Positions 56,849 through 64,000 of a stretch of DNA of 64,000 bases are shown here, piece after piece (the stretch's first letter is position 1; the number at the start of each line of letters is the position of its first letter). The notes below the pieces were generated by a model that ran no database searches, was not told the origin of the DNA, and saw only the letters and a program-made list of their open reading frames with translations. The position numbers and the translations under genes were made by a program. The stretch is from Megaleporinus macrocephalus (lineage: Eukaryota; Chordata; Actinopteri; Characiformes; Anostomidae), in assembly GCA_021613375.1 (NCBI GenBank), contig CM038706.1, positions 24,073,366 to 24,137,365 on the forward strand, given 5' to 3'.

Positions 56849-59800
56849 GTGATTCTTCACTCACACGAAAGAACAAATTAGTTAGGACTGGGGCACGAGA
56901 CCACTGGTCAACAGTAGTGATGTCCAGCTAGATTGAGGAAATGTCCTGCGGTCTGTAACTGAAACTCACTAGTCAGGTTGCTCGTCAGGTTGTGTTTTAA
57001 TCCAGGGCTCTTAAATGACCTGGGGGCCACTGGTCAGGCAGTGTTCTAGCCCAGAGATCTGAAATTACTTGGGGTGAACTTGTCAGGTGGTGTTCTAACC
57101 CAGCCTTAAACTCAAGAGTACTTGTGGTCATTGGTCAAGCAGTGTTTTAGCCCAGGGGTCTCACACTACTCGGGGAGAACTTGTCAGGTGGTAGTGTTTT
57201 AGCCCAGGGGTCTCAAAATTACTTGGGGTGAACTAGTTAGCTGGTGTTCTAATCCAGGGGGTCACTAGTCAAGTAGTGTTAGTCCAGAGGTCTTAAATTA
57301 CCTGGGCTAAATAGTCCCAGGGGTCTCAAATTACATGGGGTCACTAGTCTCAGGGGATCTCAAATGACATGGGGTCACCACTCTTGGGGTCTCAAATGAC
57401 CTGGGGTCACTAGTCTGAGTGGCCTCAGTGACCACAGGTCTCAAACTTAAATTACACTGGGCAAACTTAGGTTAGGTGATGTTCTAACCCAGGGGTCTTA
57501 CATTGAACTTAACTGTGGGACGTTGGTCAGGTGCTCTTCTCCAAGGTGGACCACCTGAACAGTTGCAGGTAAAATGGTGTCTGCTTGGTCAGCTATGAAT
57601 TTGGACTAGTCATGTTATGAAAAGTTTTTATTTTGCACCAATTAATATCAGAATATACGTTCTTCTTTGGTTGGTGACGGTTTATAGAGATGTCTTTCCT
57701 GAAGTGACCCGAGGAGCCTAGAAAGTTGAGCAACAGGTGCACGTGGAGTATGCCATTTACTTTTTCCAGCCTATTCACTATCATTTTCCACTGTTACGAG
57801 CCTGTTTACCTTGACTGGCAATAGATAATGGAGAAAATTACAACTGTATGTGCCATAAAATGTGCTAAATGGACTCTGGTGATGTTCTGAAGGTGTAAGA
57901 TGGCTATAAAGATATGCTCTTAAAGAACTTGGACACTAAACAAATATAATCAAGGTCAGTGCACCGAGAAAAAGAATATCATCATATACATAGAGCAGCA
58001 AGATGTTTATAAAACCATTGGGGTCTAAATATACTTTCAGCTTTACTGAGCGTTTTAGAAAAAAAAACTAACACAAGCTTGTGTTCAGGTATCAGGGAAA
58101 AGCTGGACCATTTCCAGTACCTAAACATCAAAGCAATCTGGATCAGCCCTTTCTATAAGTCCCCCATGAAGGACTTCGGCTACGACGTGGAAGACTTCAG
58201 AGATGTTGATCCTCTTTTTGGAACCATGGCAGACTTTGATGACCTCTTGGCCAGCATGCATAGCTTGGGTGAGCATACTCAAGCAGATAAGTCGACATCA
58301 CTGATATCAATGAGCCTGACAGCTTCATGACTTCTTTATGATGTTTTATGACAGTCTGATGGACTGCTGAGTCCAGGGCAAGATCTCCTGCTTTCTTTCC
58401 AGCTGTGTTCTGTGACTGTTTCAGGGCTCAAACTGATTATGGACTACATCCCCAACCACACCAGTGATAAACACGCCTGGTTCCAGCTCAGCCGTAACCG
58501 CACAGACTACTACTCTGACTTCTATATCTGGGTTAACTGCACCGAGGGCACACCGCCTAACAACTGGGTATGACTGTGCACACTTTGAATGTGTATATGT
58601 CTTCTTACTGTTATTAAATTGTGTCATGTTGTGTTATTTAATTTAAATCTGATTTATATAGTAGAGGTGGGCAAATTCTAAAATTCGAATAGCAAATAAG
58701 GCGACAATATTTGTGTTATAAACATCACAACACCTTAAAATCCACTCTGAACGAGGTTATTGACATCTCAGGAATATTGAAAAAATAGCGTTACTCCCTT
58801 TTACACATTCACTACACGTAACAAGCCCAGATGTAACACAGTTATCATAATAGTGTAACTATCTTCACATTGCCCGGCCATATTATATAATCAGTTAAGT
58901 ACAGATTAGTTGTCCTCACTCACATTTCAAAGCTTAATCCTTTGTTAGGTGAGTGTGTTTGGGAACTCCTCTTGGACATATGACCCAGTGAGAGGGCAAT
59001 GCTACTTCCATCAGTTCCTCAAAGAGCAGCCAGATCTCAACTTCCGCAACCCCAACGTCATAAAGGAGATGACGGTAAGCAAACATTCAGACCTAAAGCA
59101 TGACCAGCATGACTACACTTACCAGATCTCAGCTTGTTAGGTACACCAACCTCGTATCCACACTGTTTGATCATGTATAGATGCACTTTGTAGGTTGAAG
59201 ATTATGGACTGTAGGTGATCTGTTGCTGCCCAACAGACTAGCATTTAGAGTATGCGATAGTGAGGCACCACTGGATTGTGTTCTGTCCTCCCCTACCTGA
59301 TTAAATAACCATTAGATATACTAGACATTTACACTTATTATCCACTAATCAGCTCCACTTACTATATAGGAGCACTTGGTAGTTCTACATCTGCAGATTC
59401 TAGTCCATCTGCTTCTCTGTATACTTTGTTAGCAACATTTCACCCTGTTCTTCAGTCGTCAGGACCCCCATCTGGGTGGTGGATCTCATCATTATCATGC
59501 AGGTGTGGGTAGATCAGATACAGCGGTGCTGTTGGAGTTCTTAATTCCTCAGTGTCAACAGTGGCAACATCTAGCCAACAGTGTCCTGTGGGCAGCAGCC
59601 TGTGACCACTGATGAAGGACTAGAGAATGTCCAGCACAAACTGTGCAGCAAGAAATTTGATATCTCTGGTTTTACAGAGCTCTCCACAGTGGACCAGCAA
59701 GATAGGAGTGTCTACTAGAGTGGACAGTGAGTGGACCCAGGGTTTAGAAATTCCAGCAGCACTGCTATGTCTGATCTACTCACACCAGCACAACACACCA

Positions 59801-62800
59801 CCACGTCGGTGTCACTGCATTGCTGAGAATGATCCACCATCCAAATAATATCTGCTCTGTGGTGGTCCTGTGGGGGTCCAAACCACTGAAGAACAGCACC
59901 TTTATTGTAGCTGAAAGAATGAACAATGAGTGTACACAGAAAGAGGTGTATCTAATAAAGTGCTCAGCGAGTGTATATCTAATAGACTGTCAACTCTGTG
60001 CTGTTAACGGTAGACTAAAGGAAGCGTTGCTGGTTTTGGAGTGCTGTGAGGGCGTTCTCAGCGTAGGATGCTGAACATGAGGGGGAGATGATTGAAGATG
60101 GCATTAGGCTGTTCTGAAAGTGAGAAAGACAAGGTGGCAGAGTGAGCAAGAGAGCTGGCAGCACTGCGCAGTGGGCGGATGAATGGACGAGTGCTTGTTG
60201 CGTAACGCCTCGCAGGATGTGTTCTTCCCAGGTGCATTTTGAGTAAGGGCGAATCACAGTAGCCTCTTTATCTGGCTCGCTGGCATACCGTGGCCCACCT
60301 GGGCGCTGTGCCCACTGCCTGAGCTTGACATCAGCACCTGCCAAACTTATCAAAGGCACCCGGCACAAGGAGGGTCAAGTGTACCGGTAACTGGACACTA
60401 GACCCACCTCTACATTTCAGACTGATAGAGGCACAGCTGCCAAACGTTCATAGTGCATCGCGAGGTGATGCGGGGTATTAGCCCCGCCCCTGCTGTCTGA
60501 AAGACCCGAGTCTGTGCTGATTGGTAAATGTGTAATTGTGAACAAGCAGCCATGAGGACGCGTCATCATTCACATCAGCTGTGGCCTTCAGTTACAAGCA
60601 TGTGTCAGCATTGAGTGCAGATACCCGCTGGTGATTGTTCTTGCTAGATGTAATGGCGCATGCAATTTCAGTGTAATAGTGTCTTAATAAGTGTGAACGT
60701 CTGTGAACTAGACTTTCCTGCCAATATTAACACATGACCTTTGATCATGATATTGCTTCTCTCTAACAGGACATAATCCATTTCTGGTTGAAGAAGGGAG
60801 TGGACGGGTTCCGCATGGATGCTGTCAAGCACATGCTTGAAGCTACGCATTTGAGGAACGAACCCCAGGTCGACCCTGACCAGCCACCTGTGAGTCACTA
60901 CGTGTTGTACCACGCTGATCAAGTCATTTACTACCGTTCAGAACTGAGCCTGAACCACCTCAGGACTAGGGCTGTCACAGTTACAACAGAATCTCCTAAT
61001 CGCAGTGGCTTGGGATGATCCCAGTTCCTCCAGATTACAACAACTTTTCACATTTGTTAGATTTCAGGCAGAATGTTAAGCGGGTGAGCTGAGCGTGCTG
61101 AGCATAGAAAATAAAAAAAAGAAAGCAGTAAAACGTATCACTGGGATGTTAAACACGCTGATATGTTTAGTGGACATTGCTGAGTAACGTTGGTGTATTA
61201 GCTACGTAGCTACAATAGTGTGATGTACCACTTTGTACAAGTATTAGCTATTAATCAGACATAACTAGTTGCAATAACTAATGTCAATTATTTAAATGAC
61301 ACTTAACTGTCAACTAAGATTTTATGATCAGGACAAGCTTACTCAGCTCAGAGGTTTAATTTAGGATTACAGATGAACATTATTAAACGCTAAAAGCTTC
61401 TAACTGTCGACTACATACACAGTCTATTGGACTAAGAGGGTTTTTTTATCTTTCTTAGAATTATATAAACAAAATCTGTTACGTAAAAACATTCTTTCAG
61501 GTAAAGAGCCTGAAATATTTTTAGAATGCCTTCGAATAAGGAATGCCATTGTATGAGACTTTGTTCTCAGCGTGGTTCGGAGATTACCGGTGCATATTTC
61601 TCTGGATTTTAGCAGCCAGTCATTCCAATTATCCTAATGCTGCGCAATTACAAAGAAACAGGAGACCTGAGTAGTGCAGATGACCTCTGACTTTCGTAAC
61701 AAGACTTCTTTGTCTAAACACTGACCTGTAAAGACTCTAAATAGCATCATTAGCAAATAAACATTAGTAATGCTCCCATCTAACTATTACTGTTGGGAAT
61801 ACACAGCATATAAGAATCATTCCCTGAATGAAAATTCTTCTAACCCTTAGAAGTCTACAGTTATGACTGTCATTTGTAGACAACAGAAATGCTATATATT
61901 TGCATTTGGTTTATGTTCTTTAGAGAAACGTTGCAGTCGGCACTCTTTTTTTATGTTTGTTTTATGTAGACAAATGAGAAACGTGGAAAAAATGTTATGT
62001 TGCTTTTCCACCAAAAAGACTGTATGCAATAACTTTAAATCCATATCAAATCTTAATAAGACATCTCTTCATGTAAATACAAATGAATAAACGAGTACAA
62101 AATAATATCTAATTACATGACACTTGTTTGGCGTATATACAAATGACTACAAACGTTTGGGCCCCTGGTCACATTGTGTTTTGTTGATTTTCTAAGTGAA
62201 AAGATGTTACCAAACTTCTGCACATTTTAATGCACAGTTACTGTTTGTTTGCTACATTTTACTTTTTGGTAAAAAAACAAAACATAAGATGTGCAAATGC
62301 TGGCACACGTTATATGTTTTCATTATTTTTTTATACAAATTGTGCTCTAATATTTCAGCTGTCTCTTTTCTTTGTGTGTTAACTTATTATAAAGTAGAAA
62401 ACCAGCAAAGCATGTCATTTTACTGGATGGAACCATTTATGATTGTGATAAATGTCTGACAAATGAACTTCTATAGGTTAAAATATACAAAGTCACTTTT
62501 TGATATTCTGATTAATATGCTGTTTAAGCCTCTCGTTTAATGTAATGAATGTAATATAACTTCTCTGAATGTTTCTCCTGACAGGAAACTGTGAACACAG
62601 AGTTTGAACTGTACCACGACTACACATACACTCAAGTGGGGCTGCATGACATCCTCCGAAAATGGAGAGTAGACATGGATGAATACAGCAGAGAACCAGG
62701 ACGTTACCGGTACTCCTTTGTTTCTCTTTTCCCTGAATAAAACATTGTTTTCGGGGTAAATAATATTTTGTGTCACTTCCTGTACCAGGTTCATGGTGAC

Positions 62801-63352
62801 AGAGAGTTACGACTATGAAGAAATTGAAAAGACCATGATGTACTATGGAACTCATTTTGTCAAAGAGGCTGACATCCCCTTTAACTTCTATCTGCTGGAC
62901 CTCCCTGATGGTCTGTCTGGAATGAGAGCCAAGGAACTAGTGGACCTGTGGATGTCGAACATGCCTACAGGGAAATGGCCAAACTGGGTGGTACGTTGCC
63001 AGATCTAACTATAGAACTGTTCTCAAACCACACAGAGCAGCATGTGCTCTAGAATTATTGCCACTTTTAATATACAACAGTGGCTTTTTTCCCTCTAAGC
63101 GTCAGTGTTGTCAGTAATTGTGGAGCCCCTGCACTCGATGCATCCTCACGCTTTACTTGTGAAATTTCTACGCAGGTGGGGAATCATGATAAACCACGCA
63201 TGAGCTCCAGAACTGGTCAGGAATATGTCAGCGCTATTAATATGCTACTGTTAACACTGCCCGGAACGCCAACTACATACTACGGAGAGGAGATTGGCAT
63301 GGAAAACGTCAACGTATCTGTTATTCAGGACCCTTTTGGGAAGTTCGACCCA
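56458..63352 (+). CDS. slc3a1: rBAT, heavy chain of amino acid exchanger b0,+ (5' part, 8 exons)
   Basis: Spliced coding sequence join(56458-56848, 58089-58268, 58425-58567, 58949-59074, 60770-60889, 62585-62709, 62789-62990, 63176-63352), 488 residues to the window-side end, all GT/AG and in frame; the C-terminal part (roughly 200 residues in family members) lies outside. rBAT is a type II membrane glycoprotein that pairs with SLC7A9 (b0,+AT) by a disulfide and brings it to the apical membrane for cystine and dibasic amino acid uptake. Visible: cytosolic tail with [11 protein letters not shown], one membrane helix (about 75-98, after PREILFW), Cys101 in SPPCLSWW (the partner cysteine position), then a GH13 alpha-glucosidase-like domain: [15 protein letters not shown] (111-125), DYIPNHTS (197-204), GFRMDAVKH (293-301), VTESY (365-369), VGNHDKPR (430-437), [11 protein letters not shown]. 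Start chosen: first ATG, good family match downstream. Confidence 0.95.
56960..57535. repeat. Degenerate minisatellite in slc3a1 intron 1
   Basis: At least eight imperfect units of variable length (about 35-65 bp) share the words CCAGGGGTCTCAAATTAC, CTGGGGTCACTAGTC and GTCAGGTGGTGTTCTA. Examples are near 57031, 57090, 57153, 57200, 57330, 57375 and 57490. Units in the first half carry the longer GTGTTTTAGCCCAGGGGTCT form, while those at 57310-57420 are shortened. It is non-coding. Confidence 0.85.
57536..58088 (+). other. slc3a1: Rest of slc3a1 intron 1
   Basis: AT-rich with no recognisable element. The minus-strand 63-codon frame at 57593-57784 is without support. Confidence 0.5.
58089..58268 (+). 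CDS. slc3a1: slc3a1 exon 2
   Basis: The acceptor TTGTGTTCAG ends at 58088 and the donor GTGAGC follows 58268. It encodes [20 protein letters not shown] and then [20 protein letters not shown] with PLFGT, typical rBAT/GH13 strand-helix elements. Confidence 0.95.
58425..58567 (+). CDS. slc3a1: slc3a1 exon 3
   Basis: The acceptor GACTGTTTCAG ends at 58424 and the donor GTATGA follows 58567. It encodes [20 protein letters not shown] onward to TPPNNW, including GH13 region I (Asp197, Asn201, His202) and potential N-glycosylation sites NHT and NRT. Confidence 0.95.
58949..59074 (+). CDS. slc3a1: slc3a1 exon 4
   Basis: The acceptor TTTGTTAG ends at 58948 and the donor GTAAGC follows 59074. It encodes [20 protein letters not shown], then [20 protein letters not shown] and MT, 42 codons, phase 0 at both ends. 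Confidence 0.95.
59075..60769 (+). other. slc3a1: slc3a1 intron 4
   Basis: About 1.7 kb. 59330-59985 is a foldback element (listed separately). 60000-60640 is GC-richer unique sequence without a recognisable exon; a 117-codon minus frame at 60015-60368 matches no family. Confidence 0.55.
59330..59985. mobile_element. Foldback element, family R, copy 4 (longest)
   Basis: The left arm (59330-59560) has CACCCTGTTCTTCAGTCGTC and GGTGGTGGATCTCATCATTA; the right arm (59760-59985) has inverse counterparts GATCCACCATCCAAATAATA and CCACTGAAGAACAGCACC, then GTGTATCTAATAAAGTGCTC. The centre, about 200 bp, is unrelated. It is non-coding and contains many stops. Confidence 0.7.
60770..60889 (+). CDS. slc3a1: slc3a1 exon 5
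   Basis: The acceptor CTCTCTAACAG ends at 60769 and the donor GTGAGT follows 60889. It encodes [20 protein letters not shown] and then [20 protein letters not shown]. It holds GH13 region II with Arg295 and Asp297, the nucleophile position of active family members. Confidence 0.95.
60890..62584 (+). other. slc3a1: slc3a1 intron 5
   Basis: About 1.7 kb of AT-rich sequence. 62130-62350 carries family F blocks (ACAAACGTTTGGGCCCCTGG, TTGATTTTCTAAGTGAAAAG), the inverse of those at 10740-10820. Near 60965 a CAGGACTAGGGCTGTCACAG motif may start a further decayed element. Confidence 0.5.
62585..62709 (+). CDS. slc3a1: slc3a1 exon 6
   Basis: The acceptor TCTCCTGACAG ends at 62584 and the donor GTACTC follows 62709. 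It encodes [20 protein letters not shown], then [20 protein letters not shown] and Y, ending within Arg362 (CG|G). Confidence 0.93.
62789..62990 (+). CDS. slc3a1: slc3a1 exon 7
   Basis: The acceptor CCTGTACCAG ends at 62788 and the donor GTACGT follows 62990. It encodes [20 protein letters not shown] onward to [11 protein letters not shown], with GH13 region III (Glu367, acid/base position). Intron 6 is only 79 bp. Confidence 0.94.
63176..63352 (+). CDS. slc3a1: slc3a1 exon 8
   Basis: The acceptor TTCTACGCAG ends at 63175 and the donor GTAAGT follows 63352. It encodes [20 protein letters not shown], then [20 protein letters not shown] and on to GKFDP. GH13 region IV is intact (His433, Asp434). 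Phase 0 at both ends; the next exon is beyond the window. Confidence 0.94.
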
Positions 63353-64000
63353 GTAAGTATTTTGCATTAGCCCTCTTAGTCATGCACTGCAGTGAACATT
63401 CCTGGCTGGATCTGAAATTCAGGAGGCTCTGTGCCAAAACCAAAACGGACAGCCTGTGTCTTCTGGTAGCAAAATTATGATAATGTTTAGTTCATATATT
63501 ATTTCTCCTGTAGATTATCCACAGATTATCTGGTGAAAGTTATCAACAGTGTTAGGCTAACATTTACGATTACAGCTAGCGTTATGCTTTGGGTTAAAGT
63601 TAAGGTGAGTGTTAGGTTTAGGGTTATATTTAATAGAATATATTACATTCAACTTCAATTTCATGTAGAATAGCAAATGAAACGTCTTTAGAAAGCACCA
63701 TTTGTACTTGCCACACTGTGCAAAAGTCAGCGATCACTAGAGCTTTACCTAACGATGATCGATTATTATAAAAATTATTTTTTCGATTAGCTGATTATTC
63801 TAATGACGAATTTTTAAATTATTCGAATTTCAGTGTGTTAGGAATAAAATTGTTATTATTTTGTTATGGATTTGTAACCAATTCATGATTTTGATATTAT
63901 GTATGTGTGTAGTAATTTGATCCAAAGAACATAAGGGGCGGGGGGTGGGGGCATTTGGACTTTTAGAGGCTTAAATGACACATAGCCTACACACCCCATG
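63353..64000 (+). other. slc3a1: Start of slc3a1 intron 8
   Basis: It begins GTAAGTATT. It contains a degenerate GTTAGG/GGGTTA tract (63548-63640) and an AT-rich ATCGATTA-type repeat remnant (63745-63830). No exon is present before the window ends. Confidence 0.6.

Noticed and set aside
60015..60368. 117-codon minus frame in slc3a1 intron 4
   Set aside because: No match, and the GC-richer composition alone can give it.

Overview
The window looks like a teleost fish chromosome. It has two spliced, single-copy vertebrate genes with GT/AG introns in AT-rich DNA. Around and inside them are decayed DNA transposons, foldback elements, SINE and LINE fragments and microsatellites of the types common in ray-finned fishes. 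The repeat mix suggests an ostariophysan (characin- or catfish-like) fish, but that is an inference. No prokaryotic gene, CRISPR array or operon is present.

Layout. Bases 1 to about 22,050 hold no gene I can support; they contain many mobile-element copies, including one clean 335-bp solo LTR with a 5-bp target duplication. A CpG-rich block at 22,060-22,628 ends in a strong splice donor and is the probable promoter and non-coding exon 1 of ppm1b (PP2C-type protein phosphatase 1B). After an intron of about 16.4 kb, five coding exons (39,077-48,620, + strand) encode a complete 390-residue protein ending in DLEDPW, followed by a 3' UTR of about 2 kb. An intergenic stretch of about 5.8 kb, mostly decayed transposons, precedes slc3a1 (rBAT, heavy subunit of the cystine/dibasic amino acid exchanger). 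Its first eight exons (56,458-63,352, + strand, 488 residues) are present; the remaining exons lie beyond the window.

The two genes are adjacent and in the same direction, as PPM1B and SLC3A1 are in human 2p21, so this is conserved vertebrate synteny. They are functionally unrelated: one is a cytosolic Ser/Thr phosphatase, the other a type II membrane glycoprotein.

No clearly new system was found. The points most worth a second look are: (1) the slc3a1 product keeps all four GH13 alpha-glucosidase signature regions including the Asp/Glu/Asp catalytic-type triad; (2) a degenerate minisatellite of about 570 bp lies in slc3a1 intron 1; (3) two TA-flanked transposons share one TA dinucleotide; (4) a perfect 32-bp inverted repeat makes a hairpin; (5) paired RFX X-box-like sites lie about 2 kb upstream of the ppm1b promoter; (6) repeats are nested inside other repeats.
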